64,000 nt of DNA, from assembly GCA_963708095.1 (NCBI GenBank), contig OY970182.1:1240001-1304000 (forward strand). The letters are read 5' to 3'. The translations under genes and the position numbers were made by a program. The stretch is from JAJZVS01 sp963708095 (GTDB lineage: Bacteria; Pseudomonadota; Alphaproteobacteria; Acetobacterales; Acetobacteraceae). The notes below the pieces were generated by a model. That model made no database searches, was not told where the DNA came from, and saw only the letters and a list, made by a program, of their open reading frames with translations. The first letter of the stretch is position 1, and each line of letters opens with the position of its first letter. Of the stretch, positions 8,281 to 17,129 are shown one piece after another.

Positions 8281-9711
8281 TCAGGAATGCTGGAGCGCCG
8301 GCTCCACCGCCTCGGCCGCTGCGTCGGACACATCGCTGTTCAGGTCTTCCAGAGACCGGCCGGAGGTTTCCGGGATCAGCACCCGCGTCAGCACCGCACC
8401 CACGAGCGAGATGATCGCGAGCGTGTAGATCGCGCCCACCACGCCGGTCCGCGCGAACAGCAGCGGAAACAGGAACGCGGTGATCGACGCCCCGATCCGG
8501 CCGCCGGCCACCGAGATCGCCTGGCCGATGGTCCGGACCCGGGTCGGGGCAAGCTCCACGCCCAGGATGCCGGTGCCGCTGACGATGTTGGGGCCGCTCA
8601 GAGCGAGGGTGTAGAGACCATAAAGAATGAAGCCCAGGGCCGGCAGGGCCAGCACCGACTGGTGCAGGGCGGCAAACAGGATCAGCATGATCCCCGCCCC
8701 GAGGAACCCGCCGGACTGCAGCGGCTTGCGCCCGAGGCGGTCGATCAGGAACAGTGCGCTGATCACGGCGCCCGGCAGACCGAACAGCAAGGTCATGCCA
8801 ATCGCGAACGTCGTCGCCGACAGGCCGAGCCCCTGCGCGATCAGCGACGGTCCGAACAAGGTGCCGGAATAGGCAACGATGTCGAATACCATCCACAACA
8901 GGGCGGTGGCAAAGATCGGACCGGCGTGGCGGGCGAACACCTCCCGGAAGCTCCGGTCGTCCTTGCCAGGCAGCGCGACCGACGGTTCGCCACTGACATG
9001 CTGCACGACTGCCGCAGCGGCGTTCGGGTCATCGGCAAGCCGCGCGAGGAAGCGAGCGGTTTCAGGCATCTTCCGGCGCAGATACAGCACCGACAACGCG
9101 GGCACCGCACCGAACGCAAGCACGATGCGCCACACGAGGTTCGGCGCGACACCAGCGCTCTGCAGGCCGAGGGTGAGCAGTGCAGACGTCAGCGCCCCCG
9201 ACGTCCACATCACGCCGAAGCCAAGACCGATCTTCTTGCCGCGGTCGCGCCGATTGGAATGCTCGGCCATGATGGTCGGAGAGAGCACATAGTCGGCACC
9301 CACGCCGATGCCGAGGACGAAGCGCACTGCGATGAGTACCCAGACGCTGCTTACGAAGATCTGCGCGAGCGCAGCGACCGCCATGATAGTCACGTCGATC
9401 CCGTAGAACTTTTTCCGCCCGCCTTGGGCGAGAAAGCCGAAGCCCAGAGCACCGATTGCAGCGCCAATCAGCGCCGAACCCGCGAGCCCCGCGCCCTGGA
9501 TGGAGCTGACATGCGAAAGGCCGAATGAGGCCAGCACCAATGGCAGCACGATGCCTATCGAAGACAGATCGTAGCCGTCGGCGAAGACGCCCATGCCTGT
9601 CGTGAACAAGGCAAGCCAATGAAAACGCTTGAACGGCTGTTCATCAAGCTGGAAGAAAGATGGCACGGACAACGATAAGCCCTCCTCGGGACAAGACGAG
9701 GTGGGGCGCAT
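8281..9711 (-). CDS. MFS transporter, sugar-porter-like topology
   Basis: 476 residues with twelve hydrophobic segments, a loop LIDRLGRKPL between helices 8 and 9, RFVLGIGVGADYVLSPTIMAEHSNRRDRGK (the R-x-G-G-x2-D-like region after helix 4) and a C-terminal PETSGRSLEDL that recalls sugar porters and aromatic-acid:H+ symporters. The boundary is uncertain: the frame opens at 9711, but TTG 9672 has GGAGG eight bases upstream and gives MSVPSFFQLDEQPF, which may be the true start. It lies 76 bases downstream of livF and between livF and a livF relic. The substrate is unknown. Confidence 0.86.
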   Translation of the reverse strand: MRPTSSCPEEGLSLSVPSFFQLDEQPFKRFHWLALFTTGMGVFADGYDLSSIGIVLPLVLASFGLSHVSSIQGAGLAGSALIGAAIGALGFGFLAQGGRKKFYGIDVTIMAVAALAQIFVSSVWVLIAVRFVLGIGVGADYVLSPTIMAEHSNRRDRGKKIGLGFGVMWTSGALTSALLTLGLQSAGVAPNLVWRIVLAFGAVPALSVLYLRRKMPETARFLARLADDPNAAAAVVQHVSGEPSVALPGKDDRSFREVFARHAGPIFATALLWMVFDIVAYSGTLFGPSLIAQGLGLSATTFAIGMTLLFGLPGAVISALFLIDRLGRKPLQSGGFLGAGIMLILFAALHQSVLALPALGFILYGLYTLALSGPNIVSGTGILGVELAPTRVRTIGQAISVAGGRIGASITAFLFPLLFARTGVVGAIYTLAIISLVGAVLTRVLIPETSGRSLEDLNSDVSDAAAEAVEPALQHS

Positions 9712-9787
9712 AGCAGCGCGCAGGTTACTGGTGGATGATGGCTTGACGAAGCTCTGATGACACGCCGGGCCGCGCCGGCGGATCTGA

Positions 9788-10519
9788 TCACAACCCGAGA
9801 TAGAACTTCCGGATCAGCTCGTTGTTGTTAAGCTCGTCGGCCGAGCCACCCTCGAACGCGATCCTGCCGTGCACGATCACGTAGCCGCGATCGGCGATGC
9901 GGATCGCCTGGGTGAAGTTCTGTTCCGCCATCAGCACAGTAAGCTGGAATCCGTCCTTCAGCTCCTTGATCTTGTCGATCGTCCGCCGCACCAGCACCGG
10001 CGCCAGCCCGACCGAGGGCTCGTCGATCAGCAGGATGCGCGGGGCCGACATCAGCGCGCGGCCCAGGGCCAGCATCTGCTGCTCGCCCCCGCTCATGGAG
10101 CCGGCCAACTGCCCGCGCCGTTCCTTGAGGCGCGGGAATGTCTCGAAGCAGAATTCCAGGTTGCGTGCGATCCCCGCCCGTGCAGCGTGGCGGAACGCGC
10201 CCAGCATCAGGTTCTCGGTCACCGAGAGCTTGGGGAACAGCCGCCTGCCCTCGGGGACGAACGCGATGCCGAGATCGACGATCGCCTCGGTCGGCAGGCC
10301 CACGAGCTCGTGGCGCGCGCCGTCGATCTCGGCGGTGATGCGCCCGGTGGTGGGGCGCACCAGGCCCATCACGCATTTCATCAGGGTGCTCTTGCCGTTG
10401 CCGTTGGTGCCGAGCAGAGCGACCGTCTCCCCGGCGCCCACGCTCACCGACACGTCTTCCAGCACCCGCACCGCGCCGTAGCCGGCGCTCACGTTCTCGA
10501 TGATGAGGCTACTCGCCAA
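9788..10519 (-). CDS. livF: Branched-chain amino acid-type ABC transporter ATP-binding protein LivF
   Basis: 243 residues, the usual LivF size. Walker A is GTNGNGKST, the signature is MSGGEQQML, Walker B is ILLIDEPSVGL, and the tail ENFTQAIRIADRGYVIVHGRI is typical of LivF. It forms the cytoplasmic ATPase pair with LivG and energises uptake of branched-chain amino acids, amides or related acids. Its start overlaps the end of livG by 11 bases, so translation is probably coupled. Family identity is sure; the actual substrate is not. Confidence 0.92.
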   Translation of the reverse strand: MASSLIIENVSAGYGAVRVLEDVSVSVGAGETVALLGTNGNGKSTLMKCVMGLVRPTTGRITAEIDGARHELVGLPTEAIVDLGIAFVPEGRRLFPKLSVTENLMLGAFRHAARAGIARNLEFCFETFPRLKERRGQLAGSMSGGEQQMLALGRALMSAPRILLIDEPSVGLAPVLVRRTIDKIKELKDGFQLTVLMAEQNFTQAIRIADRGYVIVHGRIAFEGGSADELNNNELIRKFYLGL

Positions 10520-11237
10520 GGTAGGCGCGCTCCACTTCGGGGTTGCGGATTACCTCGTCCGGCAGGCCGTCGGCGATCTTGCGCCCGGCCACCAGCACCA
10601 CCAGGCGCTGGCTGAAATGCATGACCGCGCGCATGATGTGCTCGATCATGATGATCGTCACGCCGCGGTCGTTCAGATGCAGCAACAAGGCCAGGATGTC
10701 GTCCACTTCCTGGTGCGACAAGCCGGCCATCGCCTCGTCGGCGATCAGCAGCTTGGGCTCGGCGGCCATGGCGCGGGCGAGTTCGAGCTTGCGCATCTCC
10801 ACCTGCGTGAGGCCGGCGGGCAGTTCGTCGGTGCGGCCGGCAAGCCCCACCATCTCCAGCAGCTCGGCGCAGCGGGCATCGACATCGATGCGCCCCAGGC
10901 CGCGGGCGTGGACCACGTATTCGATCGGGATCCGCAGGTTCTCGCCGACCGTCAGGCTGAGGAACGGGCGCGGCAACTGGAAGCTGCGCGCGAGCCCGAG
11001 CCTTGTGCGCCGGTGCGCCGCCAGCCCGTCCAGCACGCGGCCGTCGAAGCGCACCTGCCCCGCTTCGTTGCGCAACGTGCCGGAGAGGCAATTGACCAGG
11101 GTGCTCTTGCCCGAGCCGTTGGGGCCGATCAGCCCGACCCGCTCGCCTGCGGCCACCGCGAGGTCGATTCCGTCGAGCGCGACGAAGCCCCCGAACCGCT
11201 TCGCGAGCCCGGTCACTTCCAGCAGCATGTCGCTCAT
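10509..11237 (-). CDS. livG: Branched-chain amino acid-type ABC transporter ATP-binding protein LivG
   Basis: 242 residues with Walker A GPNGSGKST, a LARSFQLPRPF Q-loop region, LTQVEMRKLELARAM (a degenerate signature) and Walker B LLIADEAMAGLSHQEVDD, followed by IIMIEHIMRAVM. These are LivG features. The signature Leu-Ser-Gly-Gly is altered to LTQVE, as is seen in some LivG proteins. ATG overlaps the livM stop by four bases, and the end overlaps livF. Confidence 0.9.
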   Translation of the reverse strand: MSDMLLEVTGLAKRFGGFVALDGIDLAVAAGERVGLIGPNGSGKSTLVNCLSGTLRNEAGQVRFDGRVLDGLAAHRRTRLGLARSFQLPRPFLSLTVGENLRIPIEYVVHARGLGRIDVDARCAELLEMVGLAGRTDELPAGLTQVEMRKLELARAMAAEPKLLIADEAMAGLSHQEVDDILALLLHLNDRGVTIIMIEHIMRAVMHFSQRLVVLVAGRKIADGLPDEVIRNPEVERAYLGE

Positions 11238-12208
11238 GACCGCCCCACTGCAAGCTTGCGCGGATGCGTGCGCGCGCGGCGGTCGAGGCCGAACCAGCCG
11301 ATGATCCCCTGCGGGGCCGCAATCACGAAGGCCACCAGCACAAGCCCCACGATCAGCAGATTGACCGCGGACGAGATCGTGACGGTGGCGACCTGCTGCA
11401 GTGTCGCGATCAGCACCGCGCCGATCAGCGGCCCGGGCCAGCTCGCGGTCCCGCCGATCAGCGGCATCGCGATGGTGTTGACGGCATAGGCCAGGCTGAA
11501 CGCCGACGGCGGATCGAGATAGGTCACGTAGAATGGCAGCGGCGCGCCGGCCATCCCGAGGAACGCGCCGGACAGCGCGGTCGCGAATAGTTTCAGCCGC
11601 AGGGTGGGCACGCCGGAGGCCTCGGCCGCCAGTTCGTCGTCACGGATCGCGGCGAAGCCGTCGCCGAGCCGCGAGCGCTCGATCAGCCGCGCAACGGCAA
11701 CCGCGATCACGCACAACCCCAGCATCAGCAGGAACAGGTAGCGGATGTAATCCATACCGAAATATGCGGTGGTCTGCGGCCGGATGACGAAGGCGCCGGC
11801 CGAGCCGCCGACGAAGGACCAGTTCACCATGAAGGTCTGTGCCACCACCGCCATCGCCAGGGTCGCAATGGAAAAGAATGCCCCGCGCAGCCGCAATGTC
11901 AGGTAGCCCATGCCGAGGCCGAGCGCACCGGAGACCATGCCGCCGGCCAGCATCACCACCGGCACCGGCAGCGGCACCAGCTTCTCCAGCGCCACGGTGC
12001 AGTAGGCACCGAGAGCGAAGAACCCCGCGGTGCCGAAATTCACGTAGCCGGTGTAGCCACCGAGGATGTTCCAGCCGATCGCCATCACGACGTACTGCAG
12101 CACCACGTAGCCGGCGAAGAAGACATAGCCGTTGCCGGTGAGCCGCGCTGCCAGGAACACCGCCGCGGCGACAATGAGGCAGACCAGAAAGAACGTGCCG
12201 TTGCGCAC
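11234..12208 (-). CDS. livM: Branched-chain amino acid-type ABC transporter permease LivM
   Basis: 324 residues with about ten hydrophobic segments and the LivM motif GYTGYVNFGTAGFFALGAY near residue 51, plus the cytoplasmic EAA-like loop RSRLGDGFAAIRDDELAAEASG. It pairs with LivH in the membrane. The start is GTG at 12208, only three bases after the livH stop, which supports one transcript livH-livM-livG-livF. Confidence 0.92.
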   Translation of the reverse strand: MRNGTFFLVCLIVAAAVFLAARLTGNGYVFFAGYVVLQYVVMAIGWNILGGYTGYVNFGTAGFFALGAYCTVALEKLVPLPVPVVMLAGGMVSGALGLGMGYLTLRLRGAFFSIATLAMAVVAQTFMVNWSFVGGSAGAFVIRPQTTAYFGMDYIRYLFLLMLGLCVIAVAVARLIERSRLGDGFAAIRDDELAAEASGVPTLRLKLFATALSGAFLGMAGAPLPFYVTYLDPPSAFSLAYAVNTIAMPLIGGTASWPGPLIGAVLIATLQQVATVTISSAVNLLIVGLVLVAFVIAAPQGIIGWFGLDRRARTHPRKLAVGRS

Positions 12209-12211
12209 CGT

Positions 12212-13088
12212 TCAGCGCCCGAACATGCCAGCGGGCCTCACCGCCAGCGCCAGCAGCAGGAAGCCGAACGCCACCGCCGGCGACCACGAGGGGCCGTAGA
12301 ACGTCGCCGTCAGAACTCTCCATGATGCCGAGGATCATCGCCGCCACCACGGTGCCGCCGAAGCTGCCGAGGCCGCCCAGCACGGCGATCGCGAACACCC
12401 GGCCGATGTATTCGCGCCCGAGCGAGGGCTCCACCGGCTGGATCACGATCAGGATCGCGCCGCCGACCGACGCGGTGGCGATCGACAGCGCGAAGGCGAT
12501 GCGCTTGATCCGCACCGGGTCCGCCGCCATCAGCCGCAGCGCCCCCTGGTCCTGCGCCACCGCCAGGATCGCCCGGCCGAGGAAGGTCCGCGAGAGGAAC
12601 AACTGCAACCCGCCGATCAGCCCTAAGGAGACGCCGCAGGGCACCAGCAGCCGTAGCGGCAGCTCGATCGCGCCGAGATGCAGGCTGGGGCCGATATAGA
12701 CGGCGCGCACCAGCCGGTAGTCCACGCCGAACACCAGCACCAGCACCACTTCGGTGATGAACAGCAGGCCGAAGAAGAAGGCGAGCCCGCGCAGGCCGCC
12801 GTCGCCGCGCCGCTCGAACGAGACGTGGTAGACCTGATAGATCCCGGCGCCGAGCAGGTAGAACAGCGGCGATAGCACCAGGCTCGCCACGATCGGATCG
12901 ACCCCGAAGACGGCATTGGCGACGTAGGCGCAATAGGAGCCGAGGATGATGAAGGCCGGGTGCGCAATGTTGACGATGTCGAGCATGCCGAACGAGATCG
13001 ACACGCCGATCGTAACGCCGGCGTAGAAGCCCCCCAGCAGCAGCCCGGACACGATCGCGTCGCCGAGCAGACTGAACGAGAAGTACAA
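12212..13088 (-). pseudogene. livH: livH permease gene with a single-base frameshift near its 3' end
   Basis: The first about 257 codons encode a normal LivH (SISFGMLDIVNIAHPAFIIL near the N-terminus, LGGLGSFGGTVVAAMILGIMES at the end of the intact part). At 12314-12315 an extra T on the coding strand shifts the frame, and the frame then runs deep into livM as nonsense. Removing one T restores LTATFYGPSWSPAVAFGFLL and a proper FGR stop at 12212, three bases before livM. Only about 34 residues, the last helix, are affected. This may be a recent mutation or a sequencing or assembly error in AGTTCT. No substrate-binding protein gene adjoins the operon. Confidence 0.82.
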
Positions 13089-13250
13089 GCAGCCCCCCCT
13101 TTGCGGCCATTGTGCCCCGTTTCGCGGGAGCAGGCTTCGTCTTCGCCAAGCCTTGCTCGGCCTATATCATCCCGCGCACGGCGCCGCCAGCAGGGGCGGC
13201 GCGCCGCCCAGGGGAATCAGGCGAACCGAAACATCGGCCCCGCTCCCTAT

Positions 13251-13272
13251 CTCCCCTCTCCGTGCGGGAGAG
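13251..13272. repeat. Intergenic GC-rich hairpin of the CTCTCC/GGGAGAG type
   Basis: In the 240 bases between livH and the phosphatase gene, CTCTCC and GGGAGAG form a short hairpin with a GTGC loop. Related CTCTCCCGC/GCGGGAGAG palindromes occur at 22955-22983 and 27161-27195. No T-run follows, so it is listed as a dispersed repeat and not a terminator. Confidence 0.45.
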
Positions 13273-13330
13273 GCCGGGGGAGGGGTACGGGCAGCAAGGA
13301 ACCCCGAGCCGGCATCGGCCCTGCGCGCGC

Positions 13331-14452
13331 CTAAGCGAACGTCACCGCCAGCACGGAGAAATCGTCATCCAGCGGCCCCGGCCGGACAAGGGCCCGGACT
13401 GCCTGGTAGATTCGTTGCGCCTCCGCCTGTCCCGGCCCCGCCGGACGTTCCAGGATCCGCCGCAGATCGTCGATCGCCCAGGCCCTGCCGTCTGCCGGAA
13501 CGATCTCGAACGCACCGTCGCTGAACACATAGAGCCGGCTGCCGGGTGCGATGGCGACGGTGCCGGTCGCCCAGGTGCGGCCCGCCAGCATGCCGATCGC
13601 GGGGCTGCGGCGCCACAGCGGCTCCGCCGCCGCCGCACCCGGGGCGAGCAGGAAGGACGGATGGTGGCCGGCGGCGCAGAACCGGAGGCATCGGCTCGGC
13701 AGGTCGTGGACGAAATACCACAGGGTCAGCATCAGGCCGTTGTGTTCCTCCATCGGGAACATCTCGTTCAGCCCGGCGGCGACCGCTGCGGGATCGTGGA
13801 AATCGACGCCCGGCAGGGCGCGGCGACGCAACGTGTTGGCGACGTTGGCGGCGTGCATCGCCGAGCCGATCCCGTGGCTGGAGACGTCAAGCACGAAGCC
13901 CGCGAAGGTTTCCGGATCGAGATACTGGTAGCCGAACGCGTCGCCACCGAGTTGCGCGGACGGCACGAACCACCATTCGGTGCGGATCGGCCCATCGGCG
14001 ATCGGCTGCGGCAGGATCGCGCGCACGTAGTCCATTGCGCGCCGCAGATCGTCCGCAAGCTCCGCCTCATCCGCCACTTCCCGCCGGTCGCGCTGTTCAT
14101 AGCGGATTGGGAACGAACCGAGCACGAACTGGCTGCCGTTGTCGAGCCGGGTCGGCCGCTCCACCCGCTCGCCACCGATGAAACTCCCGTTGGTGGAGCC
14201 GAGGTCGGTCAGCACCGCCCACTCGCCGTCAAGATCGATCCGGCAATGGCGACGCGAGATATCGGGCAGCGGGATCACGAGGTCGCTCGGCGCGTGGCGA
14301 CCGATCGTGAGGCCGGCGGGACCGATCGGCACCCGGCGCAACTCCGCGCCCGGGGTGAAGGCAAGGAAATGGCCAAGCTCCAGCGCCGGGGCGGCCACCA
14401 GGGGCGCACGCCGCATGATCGTCCGCTCGGAACCGTCATCGCCGCTCGCCAT
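13331..14452 (-). CDS. FHA domain-containing PP2C/SpoIIE-type serine phosphatase
   Basis: 373 residues. An N-terminal FHA domain is visible (IGRHAPSDLVIPLPDISRRHC and DLGSTNGSFIGG, roughly residues 40-110), which would bind a phosphothreonine peptide. The C-terminal half is a SpoIIE/RsbU-type phosphatase: QLGGDAFGYQYLD, FVLDVSSHGIGSAMHA, LMLTLWYFVHD, FCAAGHHPSFLL and LDDDFSVLAVTF carry the metal-binding aspartates. Start ATG 14452 has GGGAG just upstream. It is divergent from a STAS protein and an RsbW-like kinase, so it is the natural phosphatase for dephosphorylating that STAS antagonist in a partner-switching circuit. Confidence 0.9.
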   Translation of the reverse strand: MASGDDGSERTIMRRAPLVAAPALELGHFLAFTPGAELRRVPIGPAGLTIGRHAPSDLVIPLPDISRRHCRIDLDGEWAVLTDLGSTNGSFIGGERVERPTRLDNGSQFVLGSFPIRYEQRDRREVADEAELADDLRRAMDYVRAILPQPIADGPIRTEWWFVPSAQLGGDAFGYQYLDPETFAGFVLDVSSHGIGSAMHAANVANTLRRRALPGVDFHDPAAVAAGLNEMFPMEEHNGLMLTLWYFVHDLPSRCLRFCAAGHHPSFLLAPGAAAAEPLWRRSPAIGMLAGRTWATGTVAIAPGSRLYVFSDGAFEIVPADGRAWAIDDLRRILERPAGPGQAEAQRIYQAVRALVRPGPLDDDFSVLAVTFA

Positions 14453-14621
14453 CGCCGCTCCCGCGCGTGCGTCGTGCCCGCCTGACACAATACTGTCATG
14501 CTTAGCGGGCGGGCAACCAGTGTTTTCGGCCGCGACCGGATCTTGCCGGGCCCCGACCGCACTGATACCTGTCATACGGTCCCGGCGGTCGATCCGCGGG
14601 CGTCGGATGCGGAGTTGCGCC

Positions 14622-14969
14622 ATGCCGATCGCGATCCAGGAACTCGACGGGAACGTCACCAAGGTTGTCCTCTCCGGCCGGATCGACATTGCCGGCGCGC
14701 GGGAGATCGACCTGCCGATGAGCGTCGTCGCCGGATCGCGCCGGGCGGTGATCATCGATCTCGCCGCGGTCGAGTTCATGGCCTCGATGGGCCTGCGCAG
14801 CTTGGTGGTCTGCGCCAAGTCGGTCATCAGCAAGCGCGGCCGGATCGTGCTGTTGTCGCCGCAGCCGCCGGTCGAGGAGGTGCTGACCGTCAGCGGCATC
14901 GACGAGCTGATCCCGATCCATCGCGACGAGGCACAGGCGATCGCGGCGGTCATTGCCACTCCGGCCTGA
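14622..14969 (+). CDS. STAS-domain anti-sigma-factor antagonist
   Basis: 115 residues, a single STAS domain. The motif IIDLAAVEFMASMGLRSLV contains the conserved Asp and the Ser (in MASMGL) that is phosphorylated in SpoIIAA/RsbV proteins. It begins with IQELDGNVTKVVLSGRIDIAGA, the standard first strands. GGAG precedes the ATG. The stop is one base before the next gene, so the two are translated together. By family knowledge, unphosphorylated STAS binds the kinase and frees its other partner. Confidence 0.9.
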   Translation: MPIAIQELDGNVTKVVLSGRIDIAGAREIDLPMSVVAGSRRAVIIDLAAVEFMASMGLRSLVVCAKSVISKRGRIVLLSPQPPVEEVLTVSGIDELIPIHRDEAQAIAAVIATPA

Positions 14970-14970
14970 A

Positions 14971-15411
14971 ATGGCGGCCCCCGACCTGGCCGAGCCGCAG
15001 CCCGTGCTGCACCTTCGCACCGATACCGCCGATCTCGCCCGCCTGCATCCCTGGCTCGACAGCGCCGCGGCGGCCCGTGACCTGCCGCCAGCCATGTTGC
15101 ACGGCATGCACGTCGCGATCGAGGAGGCGGTGGCGAACGTCGCCCTGCACGCCTTCGGTCCGGACCAGTCGGGGGACATTGCGGTCCGGCTGTGCGCGGC
15201 GCCGGATGCGGCCGCGCTCGTGGTCGAAGACGGCGGCCGCCCGTTCGATCCCGTCACGGCGCCGGTGCCGGCGCGACCGGCACGCCTGCAGGATGCCCGG
15301 CCCGGCGGCCTGGGCCTCACCCTGCTGCGCCATTACTGCCGCGATATCAGCTACGAACGGATCGACGGGCGCAACCACCTGACCTTGCGCTTCCCGCTGC
15401 CGGGTCGGTGA
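14971..15411 (+). CDS. RsbW/SpoIIAB-like serine protein kinase (anti-sigma regulatory factor)
   Basis: 146 residues with a GHKL ATPase fold: N-box IEEAVANVALHAF, G1-like VVEDGGRPFDP and G2 PGGLGLTLLRHYC. These kinases phosphorylate their STAS antagonist and hold a sigma factor or another output protein. The gene directly follows the STAS gene with a one-base gap. No sigma factor gene lies in the window, so the controlled partner must be encoded elsewhere or be a different kind of protein. Confidence 0.88.
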   Translation: MAAPDLAEPQPVLHLRTDTADLARLHPWLDSAAAARDLPPAMLHGMHVAIEEAVANVALHAFGPDQSGDIAVRLCAAPDAAALVVEDGGRPFDPVTAPVPARPARLQDARPGGLGLTLLRHYCRDISYERIDGRNHLTLRFPLPGR

Positions 15412-15429
15412 GGCCGGGACCCCACGGCG

Positions 15430-17052
15430 TCATTCCTCCTCGGCCACCGCCTCGGCTTCCAGTTCCAGCAACTGTTCCGCCGCCGCGCCCTCCACCGCCT
15501 CCACCCCGCGCAGCGCGCGGCTCACGGCACGGGTGCGCCGGCGGGCCACCTCGATCGTGTTGGTCATGGTGCCGGCGTTCTTGGCCAGCCGTTCCAGCAC
15601 TCCGTCCATCTTGCGCATCTCGGTGACGGTGGCGCCGAGCAGGCTGCGCACCTGGTCGGCCTTCTGCTCCAAAGCGAGGGTGATGAACCCGAGGTGGATG
15701 GTGCGCAGCAGGGCCGGGAACAGGCTGGGGCCCAGGATCAGCACCCGGTTGTCCCGCCCGATCGCATCGATCAGCCCCGGCAGCCGCGCCACTTCGGCGA
15801 ACAGCGCGTCGGTCGGCAGGTACATCACCGCGAATTCCACCGTGACCGGCGGATTGATGTATTTCTCCGCGATCTTCTTCGCCTGCAGGCGCACCGCGGT
15901 TTCCAGCTTGCGCGACGCGAGGCGTTCGCCGTCCGCGTCGCCGGCTTCCGAGGCGGCGAGCAGGCGTTCGTAGTCCTCCACCGGGAACTTGGCGTCGATC
16001 GGCAGCAGCGGGCGGCCCTCGCCGCGCCCCGGCATCCGTACCGCGAACTCCACGGCATCGTCGGACCCGGCACGCACCTTGCAGTTGGTCTCGTAGGCGC
16101 CGACCGGCAGGATGTCGTCCAGCATCGCGCGCACCTGGGTCTCGCCCCAGCCGCCGCGGGTCTTCACGTTGGAGAACAGGCGCTTGATGTCGCCGATCTG
16201 CGCGGTGACGGCGGCGACGTCGCCCATCGCCTTCTGCACCGCGGCGAACTGGTCGATCACCCGGTTGAAGCTCTCGTTCATCTGCTTCTCCACCGCGGCG
16301 TGGAGCTGCTCGTTCACGGTCTTCTGGATCTCCGCGAGTTTGGTCTCGTTGCCCTCCCGCAGCTCGCGCAGTTTCGCGTCCAGCACGCCGCGGGTGGCTT
16401 CGAACTGGGCGGCGATCGCCTCGGTGCCCTTGCGTTGCGACTCGGCGAGCGCGAGGCGCAGCTCCCCCTGCTCGCGCGTCTGTGTTTCCTGCGCCAGGCG
16501 GAGCTGGTCGTTGAGCGCGCGATGGATCGCCTCCAGCCGGCTCTCGTTGCCCTCCCGCAGCTCGCGCAGCCGCGTGTCCAACACGCCGCGCGTCGTCTCC
16601 GCCTGGGCGCCGGCAGCCTGCATCTGCTCGGCGAGGGCCTTCTGGATCCCGGCCAGCCTGGTCTCGTTGCCCTCCCGCAGCTCGCGCAGCTTGCTCTCCA
16701 GCAAGGTGCGGGTGCTCTCGAACTGCGTGCCGATCACCTCGGCGCCCTTCTGCTGCGACTCGGTCAGCGAGACGCGGAGTTTGCCCTGCTCGTCGGCGAG
16801 GACGGCGCGCACCTGCGCAAGCCCGCTCTCCTGCACGCCGCCAAGCCGGGTCAGCCGCTCCACCATGTCGGTGCCGAGCGCGGTCACGCCGCGCCTGGTG
16901 GTCTCCGCTTCGGCCCGCGTCCCCGCGGAGGCCTGCTCGGCCAGCAGGCGCAGCCGCTCCAACGCCGCGCCCTGGCGCAGCACCACGGCCAGCGCCGCGA
17001 GCGCCGCGAGCAGCGCCAGGCCCGCCAGCACGGCGGCCGGATCGATCGGCAT
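15430..17052 (-). CDS. rmuC: DNA recombination protein RmuC
   Basis: 540 residues. An N-terminal hydrophobic anchor (about residues 8-25, LAGLALLAALAALAVVL) is followed by a long coiled coil to about residue 270 with repeated LRELREGNE(T/S)R(L) units, which are visible as internal direct repeats in the DNA. The RmuC core follows: IKRLFSNVKTRGGWGETQVR, LPIDAKFPVEDYERL, YINPPVTVEFAVMYLPTDALF and LILGPSLFPALLRTIHLGF. RmuC proteins are PD-(D/E)XK-related and limit DNA inversions. The acidic tail is normal. Convergent with the kinase gene. Confidence 0.94.
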   Translation of the reverse strand: MPIDPAAVLAGLALLAALAALAVVLRQGAALERLRLLAEQASAGTRAEAETTRRGVTALGTDMVERLTRLGGVQESGLAQVRAVLADEQGKLRVSLTESQQKGAEVIGTQFESTRTLLESKLRELREGNETRLAGIQKALAEQMQAAGAQAETTRGVLDTRLRELREGNESRLEAIHRALNDQLRLAQETQTREQGELRLALAESQRKGTEAIAAQFEATRGVLDAKLRELREGNETKLAEIQKTVNEQLHAAVEKQMNESFNRVIDQFAAVQKAMGDVAAVTAQIGDIKRLFSNVKTRGGWGETQVRAMLDDILPVGAYETNCKVRAGSDDAVEFAVRMPGRGEGRPLLPIDAKFPVEDYERLLAASEAGDADGERLASRKLETAVRLQAKKIAEKYINPPVTVEFAVMYLPTDALFAEVARLPGLIDAIGRDNRVLILGPSLFPALLRTIHLGFITLALEQKADQVRSLLGATVTEMRKMDGVLERLAKNAGTMTNTIEVARRRTRAVSRALRGVEAVEGAAAEQLLELEAEAVAEEE

Positions 17053-17129
17053 GCGCGAGTCCCCCTGGATGCGAGGCGCCGATTATCGGCTAGAATCGCC
17101 GCAGCGACCACGGCAGGACGGACCCAAGC

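Noticed and set aside
16340..16710. Repeated DNA within rmuC resembling a tandem repeat array or CRISPR
   Set aside because: The repeats encode LRELREGNE units of the RmuC coiled coil. There are no unique spacers and no cas genes in the window.
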